A stretch of DNA of 60,263 nucleotides from Actinomycetota bacterium (lineage in GTDB: Bacteria; Actinomycetota; Thermoleophilia; Miltoncostaeales; Miltoncostaeaceae): assembly GCA_963169235.1 (NCBI GenBank), contig CAUJCX010000021.1:1-60263 (forward strand). Reading direction: 5' to 3'. The first letter of the stretch is position 1, and every line of letters starts with the position of its first letter. Shown here one piece after another: positions 1 to 7,967 of the stretch. Both the position numbers and the translations under genes were made by a program. The notes under the pieces are model-generated. The model was not told the origin of the DNA. It searched no databases and saw nothing but the letters and a program-made list of their open reading frames with translations.

Positions 1-2
1 CC

Positions 3-1466
3 ACGGCGCTCAGCGGGTTCACGGTGAGCGGTGGCGATCGCCACACCGTCGCCGCCACGGCGACGTCGTTGACGGCCACGTGGAGCAATCCCCCCGCGCC
101 GACGGCCACGGACTCCCCGAAAGTGACCCTGCGCGACGGCACCGGCGACGCCGTGGTCGCGGGGGACGCCCTCGTCTGCCAGGCCCCCACGGCGTCCAGT
201 GCGACGACCACGACGTACGCGTGGACGCGCGACGGATCGGTGATCCCCGGCAAGGAGGCCAGCAACTACACACCGAGCAACGATGACGCGGGTCGCACGC
301 TCAGGTGCCGCGTGACGTTCACCGGCACGGGTGGCAGCCTGACAGTGGAGTCGGATCCGGTTTCGGTGTCCGCCCTGATCTACGGCGACGCGGTGTTCGC
401 CGCGGTCGCCGGCACGAAGTGGACGGGGCTCACGCCCGACGCCCAGGGAGTGTACGGACTGCCGGTCGTGGCACCCGCGGGATGGACGCCCAAGTGCTCG
501 ACGCTCACCGGCCCGGGCGCAGTCGCCGTGTCGCCGACGCCGACGCTCTACGCGAAGACCATCTTGTCCGACATCGGCACCGTCGGCTGTACCCAGGGCG
601 ACCAGAAACGGCTGACGTTCGCCCCGAACCGCGACATCACCGTGAAGACCACGTGGACGGGCTCGGTAACGCTGTTCCACCGTAACGTCGGGGTCGTGGC
701 GCCCATCACGCTGACGGTAGACCCCTCGGTCTCCCTCGCGCCGCGCACCGACGACGTGCCGTCACCGGGCCTCTCGTCCGCGGGGATCGGCTGCCCCGCA
801 GGTACGGACGCGAGGGCCAAAGAGCTCACCGTGCTCCGGGAGACAAGGGCCCAGGGGGCCGCCGTGCTCAAAGCGGTTGTTTCACCTCTCGAAGCGCAAC
901 TCGAAAGCGATCCTCGCATGAGCGCCAGCGAGCGACGGTCGCTGGTGATGAGGATCACGGCAATCACCGCCGAGTTCGCGGTCCGCCTGCGCGAAATCGA
1001 TGCCATCGTCGAGCGGATCAAGGGCGGCGGTGACGTGTCGGCAGCGACATGCGTCGACCCGGCCACGGGCGCCGAGGCTACGAACGCCGCCGTGCGGGTG
1101 GACTCCGTCGCGATCACCGGCGACGTGACTTCGCAGTCGGCCGTCCTGCGCATCGCAGGCGTGGACAGCCTCGTACCCTCGGCCGGCACCGCGACCATCG
1201 CCGCGGTGCGGCGCCCGGCGAAGCCGCGTCTGAAGGTGGTCGTGATGGTGTTCGACCGCGCCGCCAAGGCCGGCAAGGGACGCATGGTGCCCGTGTCGAT
1301 GCGTTTCATGACGCTGACGCGGCCCACCACCCGCGTCGCGATCCCCCGCCGCGTGCGCGTCGGACGGCGCACCGTCGCCGTGAGCCGTGACCGCCGCGTG
1401 GCTGTGGTGGTGCTTGGCCAGCGCGGCAAGCGCCAGGTCCCGTCCGCGGTGCTGTTCCCCCGTTAG
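3..1466 (+). CDS. Secreted/surface Ig-like domain protein, 5' truncated by window edge
   Basis: The reading frame is open from the left edge, so the N-terminus is missing; a GTG at 24 is internal. The visible 487 residues begin with a Thr/Ala/Pro-rich stretch, then an Ig/PKD-like module of about 70 residues (a YAWTRDG core followed by paired beta strands and conserved Cys). A mid region after a GIGCPAG stretch is predicted helical and charged, and the C-terminus is beta-rich and basic with many VRVGRRTV-like strands. This fits an exported cell-surface protein of the kind common in soil actinobacteria; no catalytic motif is visible. It converges on fusA across a shared terminator hairpin. Function unknown. 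Confidence 0.75.
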   Translation, partial: TALSGFTVSGGDRHTVAATATSLTATWSNPPAPTATDSPKVTLRDGTGDAVVAGDALVCQAPTASSATTTTYAWTRDGSVIPGKEASNYTPSNDDAGRTLRCRVTFTGTGGSLTVESDPVSVSALIYGDAVFAAVAGTKWTGLTPDAQGVYGLPVVAPAGWTPKCSTLTGPGAVAVSPTPTLYAKTILSDIGTVGCTQGDQKRLTFAPNRDITVKTTWTGSVTLFHRNVGVVAPITLTVDPSVSLAPRTDDVPSPGLSSAGIGCPAGTDARAKELTVLRETRAQGAAVLKAVVSPLEAQLESDPRMSASERRSLVMRITAITAEFAVRLREIDAIVERIKGGGDVSAATCVDPATGAEATNAAVRVDSVAITGDVTSQSAVLRIAGVDSLVPSAGTATIAAVRRPAKPRLKVVVMVFDRAAKAGKGRMVPVSMRFMTLTRPTTRVAIPRRVRVGRRTVAVSRDRRVAVVVLGQRGKRQVPSAVLFPR

Positions 1467-1486
1467 GGAGAGGGACCCAGAACGAC

Positions 1487-1512
1487 CTCCGGCGGCCGTG
1501 AGGCCGCCGGAG
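1487..1512. terminator. Bidirectional terminator hairpin between the surface protein and fusA
   Basis: A perfect 11-bp stem (CTCCGGCGGCC / GGCCGCCGGAG) closes a GTGA loop. It lies between two convergent stop codons (1466 and 1545) and has no T-run on either side, as is common in very GC-rich genomes. It probably ends both transcripts. Confidence 0.75.
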
Positions 1513-1544
1513 CGAGGTACCGCGTCACTGCCGCCGGGGCGGGG

Positions 1545-3641
1545 TCAGCTGCCGCCGCCCACCTTCGCCTGGATCTCCGCGGCGATCGACTGCGGCACTT
1601 CCTGGTAGTTCTCGAACTGCATGGTGAACGTGGCGCGGCCCTGCGTGGCCGAGCGCACGGACGTGGCGTAGCCGAACATCTCCGACAGCGGCACGGACGC
1701 GTTGACCGCCTCCACGCCACCGTTGCGGGGCTCGGTACCGGCGATGCGACCGCGACGCCGGGTGAGGTCGCCCACCACGGTGCCGACGAACTCGGTGGGG
1801 GCCACCACCTCGACCGCCATCATGGGCTCGAGCAGGGCCGGGTTGGCCTTGCGGGCGCCTTCCTTGATGGCCATGGAGCCGGCGATCTTGAACGCCATCT
1901 CCGACGAGTCCACGTCGTGGTACGAGCCATCGATCAGCTCGACGCCCACGTCGACCATGGGGTAGCCGGCCACGACGCCCGTCTCGAGCGCCTCCTTGAT
2001 GCCGGCGTCGACGGCGGGGATGTACTCCTTGGGCACCGAGCCACCCACGATCTTCGACTCGAACGTGTAGCCGGCACCGGCCTCGTTCGGGAAGATGCGC
2101 AGCACGACGTGGCCGTACTGGCCGCGACCGCCGGTCTGGCGCACGAACTTGTGCTCCACCTTGTCGAGCTGCTTGCGGATGGTCTCGCGGTACGCCACCT
2201 GCGGCGCGCCCACGTTGGCGTCGACGTTGAACTCGCGCCGCAGCCGGTCGACGATGATGTCGAGGTGCAGCTCGCCCATGCCGCTGACCACGGTCTGGCC
2301 GGTCTCCTCGTCGGTCGCCACGCGGAACGTGGGGTCCTCGTCGGACAGGCGCTGCAGCGCCACGGACAGCTTCTCCTGGTCCTGCTTGGTCTTGGGCTCG
2401 ATGGCCAGGCCGATCACGGGCTCGGGGAACGTCATGTCCTCAAGCACGATGGGGGCCGACGGGTCGCACAGCGTGTCGCCCGTGGTGGTCGACTTCAGGC
2501 CCACCGCGGCCACGATGTCACCGGCCGACACCTCGTCGATGTCCTCGCGGTGGTTGGCGTGCATGCGCAGCAGACGGCCGATGCGCTCCTTGCGGTCCTT
2601 CGTGGCGTTGATGATGGTGGCGCCGCTGGCCACGATGCCGGAGTAGACGCGCAGGTACGTGAGGCGCCCCACGTACGGGTCGCTCATCACCTTGAACGCC
2701 AGGGCCGCGAACGGGCCCTCCATGGAGGCCTCGCGGACCAGGTGCACCTCGGGGTCGCCGGGCTCGGTGCCCTCGGCGGGCGGCACGTCGAGCGGCGACG
2801 GCAGGAAGTCGACGATGGCGTCCAGAAGGGGCTGCACGCCCTTGTTCTTGAACGACGAGCCGCACAGCACCGGCGTGATGGCGTTCTTCAGCACGGCGCC
2901 GCGGATGGCGTCGTGCAGGCGCTCCTTCGAGATCTCCTCGCCCTCGAGGTAGGCCTCGGCCAGCTCGTCGTCGCTGTCGGCCAGGGCCTCGATGAGGTGC
3001 TCACGCGCCGTCTCGGCCTCCAGCTGGAGGTCCTCGGGGATGGGGCCGACCTCGAACTCGGCGCCCAGGTCGTCCTTGTACTGCGTCGCCTCCATCGATA
3101 CGAGGTCGATGAGGCCCGTGAACTCGGACTCGGCGCCGATGGGCAGCTGGATCGGCACGGCGTTGGCGCCGAGCCGGTCGATCATGGTGCGCACGGCCTT
3201 CTCGAAGTCGGCGCCGATGCGGTCCATCTTGTTGACGTACGCGATGCGGGGCACGCCGTAGCGGTCGGCCTGGCGCCACACGGTCTCGGACTGCGGCTCC
3301 ACGCCGGCCACCGAGTCGAACAGGGCGACGGCGCCGTCGAGCACGCGCAGGCTGCGCTCCACCTCGACCGTGAAGTCGACGTGGCCGGGCGTGTCGATGA
3401 TGTTGATGCACCGGTCGCGCCAGAAGCACGTGGTCGCGGCGCTCGTGATGGTGATGCCGCGCTCCTGCTCCTGCGCCATCCAGTCCATGGTGGCGCCACC
3501 CTCGTGCACCTCGCCCATGCGGTGCAGGCGACCGGTGTAGAAGAGGATGCGCTCGGTCGTCGTCGTCTTACCGGCATCGATGTGGGCCATGATGCCGATG
3601 TTGCGGACGAGGTCGAGGGGGATGTGCTTCGTGGTGGACAC
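1545..3641 (-). CDS. fusA: Elongation factor G
   Basis: Ribosomal translocase GTPase, 698 residues, full family length. GTPase motifs are visible: AHIDAGKT at 19-26, RGITI at 61-65, DTPGH at 83-87 and NKMD at 137-140, followed by domains II-V. It ends in a Gly-rich tail. It is the last gene of the rpsL-rpsG-fusA block, 105 bp after rpsG. In most bacteria tuf follows; here fusA is followed directly by a terminator and an unrelated convergent gene. The ATG start is supported by the conserved N-terminus ([16 protein letters not shown]). Confidence 0.98.
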   Translation of the reverse strand: MSTTKHIPLDLVRNIGIMAHIDAGKTTTTERILFYTGRLHRMGEVHEGGATMDWMAQEQERGITITSAATTCFWRDRCINIIDTPGHVDFTVEVERSLRVLDGAVALFDSVAGVEPQSETVWRQADRYGVPRIAYVNKMDRIGADFEKAVRTMIDRLGANAVPIQLPIGAESEFTGLIDLVSMEATQYKDDLGAEFEVGPIPEDLQLEAETAREHLIEALADSDDELAEAYLEGEEISKERLHDAIRGAVLKNAITPVLCGSSFKNKGVQPLLDAIVDFLPSPLDVPPAEGTEPGDPEVHLVREASMEGPFAALAFKVMSDPYVGRLTYLRVYSGIVASGATIINATKDRKERIGRLLRMHANHREDIDEVSAGDIVAAVGLKSTTTGDTLCDPSAPIVLEDMTFPEPVIGLAIEPKTKQDQEKLSVALQRLSDEDPTFRVATDEETGQTVVSGMGELHLDIIVDRLRREFNVDANVGAPQVAYRETIRKQLDKVEHKFVRQTGGRGQYGHVVLRIFPNEAGAGYTFESKIVGGSVPKEYIPAVDAGIKEALETGVVAGYPMVDVGVELIDGSYHDVDSSEMAFKIAGSMAIKEGARKANPALLEPMMAVEVVAPTEFVGTVVGDLTRRRGRIAGTEPRNGGVEAVNASVPLSEMFGYATSVRSATQGRATFTMQFENYQEVPQSIAAEIQAKVGGGS

Positions 3642-3746
3642 CTGGTGTACTCCTGCCCTCTCATGCCGAGCGCGCCGACGAGGGCGCGCACGGGTGTCGT
3701 CGGATCGTCTGGCAGATGCCCGCCCTGTGGTGGGCGGGCGGCGGGG

Positions 3747-4217
3747 CTACCAGCGGTAGTGCGCGAAGGCCCGGTTCGCCTGGGCCATGCGGTAAAGGTC
3801 GTCCTTGCGCTTGAACGCGCCACCCTGGGAACCCAGGGCGTCCAGCAGTTCGTTGGCCAGGCGCTCGCTCATCTGCTTCTCGCGGCGAGCGCGTGCGAAC
3901 GACACCACCCAGCGCACCGCGAGCGTGCGGCCCCGGGAGGGCTGCACCTCGATGGGCACCTGGTACGTGGCACCACCCACGCGGCGGGACTTGACCTCGA
4001 GGGCGGGCGTGATGTTGCGCACCGCCTCCTCGGCGACGGTGACGGGCTCGCGGCCCGTGCGGTCACGGATGCGCTCGAGCGCGTCGTAGACCACGCGTTC
4101 GGCGACGGACTTCTTGCCGTCGACGAGCACCTTGTTGATCAGCTGCGTCACCAGCTGGCTGTTGTAGACGGGGTCCCCATCGAGGGGACGCTGGACTGCT
4201 GCGCGGCGTCGAGGCAT
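3747..4217 (-). CDS. rpsG: 30S ribosomal protein S7
   Basis: 156 residues, normal length. The N-terminus [20 protein letters not shown], the [11 protein letters not shown] motif and the basic RRWVVS-like helix region are typical of S7, which nucleates assembly of the 30S head by binding the 3' domain of 16S rRNA. It starts 3 bp after the rpsL stop, so the two are co-transcribed and probably translationally coupled. fusA follows after 105 bp. Confidence 0.98.
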   Translation of the reverse strand: MPRRRAAVQRPLDGDPVYNSQLVTQLINKVLVDGKKSVAERVVYDALERIRDRTGREPVTVAEEAVRNITPALEVKSRRVGGATYQVPIEVQPSRGRTLAVRWVVSFARARREKQMSERLANELLDALGSQGGAFKRKDDLYRMAQANRAFAHYRW

Positions 4218-4220
4218 GGG

Positions 4221-4592
4221 CTACTTAGGGGTCTTGGCGCCGTACTTGGAACGTGCCTGACGTCGACCGTTCACCCCGGCGGCGTCGAGCGCGGCCCGGA
4301 TGACCTTGTATCGCACGCCCGGAAGGTCCTTCACGCGGCCACCGCGCACGAGCACCACGGAGTGCTCCTGCAGGTTGTGGCCCTCACCCGGGATGTAGCA
4401 CGTGATCTCCATCTGGTTCGTCAGACGGACACGGCACACCTTGCGAAGCGCGGAGTTCGGCTTCTTGGGGGTGGTGGTGTAGACACGGGTGCAGACGCCA
4501 CGCTTCTGCGGGGCCCCCTTGAGCGCCGGGGTCGACGTCGCGGTGACCTTGGGGTGGCGTCCCTTGCGGACAAGCTGGTTGATCGTTGGCAC
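4221..4592 (-). CDS. rpsL: 30S ribosomal protein S12
   Basis: 123 residues with a GTG start. The decoding-centre loops [12 protein letters not shown] and [11 protein letters not shown] are intact; Lys occupies both positions (E. coli K43 and K88) where streptomycin-resistance substitutions arise, so the sequence looks drug-sensitive. It is first in the rpsL-rpsG-fusA unit. An AAAGGCG Shine-Dalgarno lies just upstream, and a TAAAAC -10-like box about 25 bp upstream suggests a dedicated promoter, as expected because rpoC is 15 kb away rather than adjacent. Confidence 0.98.
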   Translation of the reverse strand: MPTINQLVRKGRHPKVTATSTPALKGAPQKRGVCTRVYTTTPKKPNSALRKVCRVRLTNQMEITCYIPGEGHNLQEHSVVLVRGGRVKDLPGVRYKVIRAALDAAGVNGRRQARSKYGAKTPK

Positions 4593-4700
4593 AAGCGCCT
4601 TTGTTCGAGCAGTGTTTTACAGGCCACCCGCCGGGCGGCCGAGGGACGTTAGCATGTCGCCCGCGGGCCTGCCAGCGCCACGCGCGGGCGTTTCACGCGG

Positions 4701-5468
4701 TCAGCGCAGAGGCGCGGCGGAGGCAAGCCGCATGCTCACCTGCGAGCGGAAGCCCACGACGCCTCCGAGGGCCGTCGTGGCCTCGACCCGCAACGGAACG
4801 CGGTCGCGCGCCGACCACCAGATGCGCTCGGTGCGCGGACCGCCGTGGGCGCCCTCCGTACGGGTGTCGACCTCGACCAGGTACGCCGGCTCGGGCCGCC
4901 CGGCGACGGTGAGGGTGTCGCGCCGCACTACCCTGCCCGTGCCGGTGGTGTGCAGCTTCGCGGTCCAGAAGTCGACCCGCCACGTCTGGCCCACGCGGGG
5001 GTGCGTCGGGATCCAGCGGGCGCTGCCGGTGACGTCGCGGCGGTCGTCGCGGCCGACGCCCAGGAACGACACGTCGACGCGGCGCCACACCAGGGTCGCC
5101 CAGCCGGCATGCACCCGGAAGCGGTAGCCCTCGATGTGTTCCTCGCTGATCTGCCACTCGGTCTGGAAACCGTCGGCGGTGGGCGTCACCACCAGGTTCG
5201 CCTCGGCGGGCACGGGGCGTTGCACCCTCAGCGGCCCGACCGTGCCCACCTCGCTGCCGGACGCCTGGTACCGATATACGCCGGGCGGGGGCGCGTCGGC
5301 GCGTTCGGGGGCGGCGCCGGAGGGCTGGCCGCGGAACGTGTGGAGGGCTTCGTCCAGCGAGACGGGGGTGCTGGAGGACGCCTGCTGCCACAGCACCAGC
5401 GCGCCTGCCGCCGCGACGCACGCGGCGGCGGCCCAGGCCAGTCGATGGGTGGGGCGGCGGACGATCAC
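4701..5468 (-). CDS. Membrane-anchored protein of unknown function
   Basis: 255 residues, not recognised. An N-terminal hydrophobic segment (LAWAAAACVAAAGALVLW) follows a basic start, giving a signal anchor or signal peptide. The rest is beta-rich with many Trp, resembling outer-face or lipoprotein-type sandwich domains. I start at GTG 5468 because TACCGT lies 7 nt upstream, giving a leaderless transcript; a GTG three codons further upstream would overlap that box. It is divergent from the M74-like endopeptidase at 5551, so a shared cell-envelope role is possible. It also sits just behind rpsL in the same orientation, but with an opposite spacing logic: it lies upstream of rpsL. Confidence 0.7.
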   Translation of the reverse strand: MIVRRPTHRLAWAAAACVAAAGALVLWQQASSSTPVSLDEALHTFRGQPSGAAPERADAPPPGVYRYQASGSEVGTVGPLRVQRPVPAEANLVVTPTADGFQTEWQISEEHIEGYRFRVHAGWATLVWRRVDVSFLGVGRDDRRDVTGSARWIPTHPRVGQTWRVDFWTAKLHTTGTGRVVRRDTLTVAGRPEPAYLVEVDTRTEGAHGGPRTERIWWSARDRVPLRVEATTALGGVVGFRSQVSMRLASAAPLR

Positions 5469-5550
5469 CGCGCCCACGGTAACCCATGGCCCCCACCCCG
5501 CAATCGGGGTTTCACCGAATCGGGCGCCTCGTTGCTACCTTCGGGGACAG

Positions 5551-6426
5551 ATGCCACCCGTCGACCCATTTTCGCCGCCCGTCCGCGCCCCGGTGCCGTG
5601 GCTGTCGCCCCCGAAGCGCCGCACCAAGCGCCCGCCTCAGCCGCCCAGCCTGCACCAGCAGCGAAAGGCCCGGCGCCGCGCCCAGCGCCGCGGGTTGCCG
5701 CCCGCGCTGTGGCTGCCCCTCGTGGCCCTGGGGTTCGGCAGCGTCGCCCTGGGAGCGTGGGAGGAGGGCGACAGCCGCTCGGCGCAGGCATCCGAGCCGC
5801 CGGCCGCCGTCATCGAGGACGGCCCGTCCGACGCCGAGCTGCCCATGCAGGTCACCGTGAACGTGGCGCACACCGAGCGCTCGGGCCCCATCGTGGAGCT
5901 GAGCGACCACAGCATCGCGCACGGCACGCCCAACGGCGGATCGCTGTCGGGCGGCGTGCGCCTGCCGGTGCGCGGCATCGGCTTCTATACGTACGACCCG
6001 TCGGTGCAGCGCAGCCCGCAGAGCCCCGAGCGCCGCTGGGGCACGTCGCTCTTGGTGTCGCAGGTGATGCAGCTGGGCGAGTGGTGGGCGCGCACGTACC
6101 CCGACCAGCCGCCCCTGGGCATCGGCGACCTGTCGCGTGAGGGCGGCGGGTTCTTCGGCGGCCCGGGCGTGGGCCACGCGTCGCATCAGAACGGCCTGGA
6201 CGTCGACATCCGCCTGCCACGTCGCGACGGGGTCGAGGGTGCGGCGAACCCCTCCAACTACGACCGCGCGCTGACCCAGGCGATCGTCGACCGCGCGGCC
6301 GCGCAGGGCGCGCACCTCATCCTGGTGGGGCCCAGCCTCGACCTGCACGGCCCGGTGACGGTGTGGCCCAACCACGACGATCACCTGCACATCCGCTGGC
6401 CCGACCCGGACGGCACCGGGAACTAG
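5551..6426 (+). CDS. M74-like (MepA-type) murein endopeptidase, membrane-anchored
   Basis: 291 residues. A very basic cytoplasmic N-terminus is followed by one membrane segment (about 51-70) and an extracellular domain. Zinc-site motifs typical of penicillin-insensitive murein endopeptidases are present: GHASHQNGLDVD (H209, H212, D217, D219) and NHDDHLHIRW (H278, H280). The family cleaves peptide cross-links in peptidoglycan; here the enzyme would act outside the cytoplasmic membrane. Start at ATG 5551, with GGGGAC close upstream and TACCTT at -15. Its stop overlaps the end of a Fic pseudogene on the other strand by 4 bp. Confidence 0.85.
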   Translation: MPPVDPFSPPVRAPVPWLSPPKRRTKRPPQPPSLHQQRKARRRAQRRGLPPALWLPLVALGFGSVALGAWEEGDSRSAQASEPPAAVIEDGPSDAELPMQVTVNVAHTERSGPIVELSDHSIAHGTPNGGSLSGGVRLPVRGIGFYTYDPSVQRSPQSPERRWGTSLLVSQVMQLGEWWARTYPDQPPLGIGDLSREGGGFFGGPGVGHASHQNGLDVDIRLPRRDGVEGAANPSNYDRALTQAIVDRAAAQGAHLILVGPSLDLHGPVTVWPNHDDHLHIRWPDPDGTGN

Positions 6427-6964
6427 CGGGAGGCGGCACCGTCGTCGTCGAGGCGCAGACGGTATGCCGTGCTGCGGCCCCCTCCCTCCCGCACCAGGAT
6501 GCCGCGCGCGACCAGATCGGTGATCTCGCGCAGCGCACTGTCGGATGAGCAGCGGGCGAGCTTGGCCCATTTCGACGACGTCAGCCTGCCGTAGGGGTGG
6601 ATCGTGACGAACCAGAGGTGCGCGATCGCGGCCTTCAACACAGGATCGCCGGCGTCTGGCGGTCGAACCACTGCATGAACGTCGTCATCTCGGCGTCGAC
6701 GCGCTCAGCCGGCGGCGCCTCGAAGTGCACGCGCTCGCTCCCCATCGGTCCCGACACCACCTGCGTGGGGCCCGAGCGATCGTCGCGCCATGCACCCACC
6801 GCAATCGGCGTCATTCCACTGCGTCCCGTAGGAAACATCGCCGCGTGCCACCCGAAGAGCCGCTCGGCCGTGAGCGGCTCGCGGTAGCGCTGGGTGGCGT
6901 CAAGCATCATCTCGACCACACCGTCCACGTGGCGATCGGCGGCGGACACCCCGCCGGGGTTCAT
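6423..6964 (-). pseudogene. Fic-family (DUF4172-type) protein remnant, active site deleted
   Basis: Two frames together encode most of a Fic-family protein. Frame one carries ADRHVDGVVEMMLDATQ and GRSGMTPIAVGAWRDD and stops at 6635; frame two (to 6423) resumes at DPVLKAAIAHLWFVTIHP and carries the C-terminal winged helix (LTSSKWAKLARCS). Besides this frameshift there is an in-frame deletion near 6588: FVTIHP runs straight into YGRLTSSKW, so the catalytic HPFxxGNGR motif and the following helices of the AMP-transferase domain are gone. The N-terminal DUF4172 part is also missing. The product could not AMPylate. The high residual identity of the pieces suggests recent decay. Confidence 0.85.
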
Positions 6965-6993
6965 GACGCACGCGGCGCCGGGCGCAACCCGCA

Positions 6994-7017
6994 TTTCTCG
7001 ATATGATCTCCGAGAAA
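6994..7017. promoter_or_regulatory. Inverted repeat enclosing the -10 box of the DUF2249 operon
   Basis: Arms TTTCTCG and CGAGAAA (7 bp, perfect) are separated by 10 bp that contain TATGAT, a good -10 hexamer. The right arm ends 1 bp before the ATG at 7018. A repressor or redox regulator bound here would block transcription. Coordinates may be off by one base. Confidence 0.6.
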
Positions 7018-7296
7018 ATGAGTGACCATGTGCGAGAGAACGGCGACGGCCCCGACGATGCCTTGGCCGCAACGACCGACGTCCTCGTCAGGACGCTGCG
7101 CGCCCTGGGCAAGAGCGGTCGCCCCGACGAGGCCAGCCGGCTCGCGGCGAAGGCCTACATCGCGCTACGCGACGGCCGGCCACGCGAGGCCGACCGCATC
7201 AACGGGGTGATGCACTTCCTCGCCAAGCTCCCCCCGGAGCCGGACGCACCGCCCATCCACGCGCCCGCCGCGACGACATCAGGAGGAACACCATGA
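7018..7296 (+). CDS. Small helical protein, first gene of a DUF2249 operon
   Basis: 92 residues from ATG 7018 (an in-frame ATG lies at 7003). Not recognised by name. It looks all-helical, with a regular LVRTLRALGKSGRPDEASRLA amphipathic repeat in its first part, and a Pro-rich tail. Its stop overlaps the next start as ATGA, as does the next junction, so the three proteins are made in a coupled fashion. Genes of this sort accompany DUF2249 proteins in loci for anaerobic or nitrogen-oxide metabolism; that role is inference. Transcription probably starts a few bases before the ATG from the TATGAT box inside the inverted repeat. Confidence 0.75.
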   Translation: MSDHVRENGDGPDDALAATTDVLVRTLRALGKSGRPDEASRLAAKAYIALRDGRPREADRINGVMHFLAKLPPEPDAPPIHAPAATTSGGTP

Positions 7297-7526
7297 GCGA
7301 CGATCCCACGCTTGACGTGCGGTCGGAGGTACCGAAGCGCCGCCACGAGATGATCCTCGACACGTACAACGAGCTCGAGGCGGGCAAGGGCTTTGAGCTG
7401 GTGAACGACCACGACCCGAAGCCGCTCTACTACCAGTTCGACGCCGAGTACACGGGCAAGTTCACGTGGGACTACCTGGAGGAGGGTCCCGAGGTGTGGC
7501 GCGTGCGCATCGGCAAGCCGGCATGA
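7293..7526 (+). CDS. DUF2249 domain protein
   Basis: 77 residues, full length for a stand-alone DUF2249 domain. The signature FELVNDHDPKPLYYQF and the C-terminal GPEVWRVRIGK are present. Members are small, TusA-like alpha/beta proteins often found next to hemerythrins or denitrification genes; biochemical function is not established. It overlaps the preceding and following genes by 4 bp (ATGA at both ends). It is a paralogue of the next gene (about half of the core positions are the same by eye). Confidence 0.88.
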   Translation: MSDDPTLDVRSEVPKRRHEMILDTYNELEAGKGFELVNDHDPKPLYYQFDAEYTGKFTWDYLEEGPEVWRVRIGKPA

Positions 7527-7759
7527 GCGCCGTCGTCGACACCCGCCAGGCGGGCGATCAAAGCTGTGCGCAGCTGGCCAACGCCGCGTTCGATGATCTC
7601 GGAGTGGGCGCCAGCTTCGAGCTGCGCGCCGATCACGATCCGACGCCGCTGCGCTACATGCTGGACGCAGAGCGCCCTGGGCAGCTGGGATGGAAGCCGC
7701 TGGAGGACGGCCCCGAGCTCTGGCGCGTGGAGGTGACCCGCACGGCGGAAGGGGTCTGA
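7523..7759 (+). CDS. DUF2249 domain protein, second paralogue
   Basis: 78 residues starting at the ATGA overlap at 7523. It has an N-terminal extension with a Cys (DQSCAQLAN), then FELRADHDPTPLRYML and GPELWRVEV, the same signatures as the upstream paralogue. The pair probably arose by duplication and may form a heterodimer; that is inference. It is the last gene of the operon and is followed by a strongly structured intergenic region. Confidence 0.88.
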   Translation: MSAVVDTRQAGDQSCAQLANAAFDDLGVGASFELRADHDPTPLRYMLDAERPGQLGWKPLEDGPELWRVEVTRTAEGV

Positions 7760-7767
7760 GCCTCGGG

Positions 7768-7850
7768 CGGTGGTGCGTCCCCTGTGGCGTTGATGGCCCC
7801 TCAAGGGTGAGCTGAGTCTCCGGGTTCGCGCAACCCGGGACGCACCATCG
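7768..7850. ncRNA. Structured element of unknown family between the DUF2249 operon and putA
   Basis: A long outer stem pairs TGGTGCGTC (7771-7779) with GACGCACCA (7839-7847), extendable by three pairs including one G-U. Immediately inside its 3' strand sits a 7-bp hairpin (CCGGGTT, loop CGCGC, AACCCGG; 7820-7838), so the two helices would stack as acceptor and T arms do in tRNA. The roughly 40 nt between can form GGC/GCC and CCC/GGG hairpins. It is not a tRNA: there is no valid anticodon arm. It may be a terminator of the DUF2249 operon or a leader controlling putA. Confidence 0.45.
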
Positions 7851-7864
7851 GCACCCTCGGCAAC

Positions 7865-7886
7865 GCGCCCTTGACGTCAAGGGCGC
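7865..7886. promoter_or_regulatory. 22-bp perfect palindrome upstream of putA
   Basis: The half-site GCGCCCTTGAC is followed directly by its exact reverse complement. It lies 81 bp before the putA start and looks like an operator for a dimeric regulator; without a T-run it is a weak terminator candidate. The centre TTGACGTCAA also contains a TTGACG that could serve as a -35 box. Confidence 0.5.
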
Positions 7887-7967
7887 CATCGTCACCCCCT
7901 TCGACGCGAGTACCATTCCGCGGGACCGGCACGGCCCGCGCAGGGCCCGACAGCATCCGGTGAGGCG

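Noticed and set aside
7772-7847. Possible tRNA gene
   Set aside because: Acceptor-like stem and T-arm-like hairpin are present, but no 5-bp anticodon stem with a 7-nt loop and no conserved T at position 8 or GG in a D loop.
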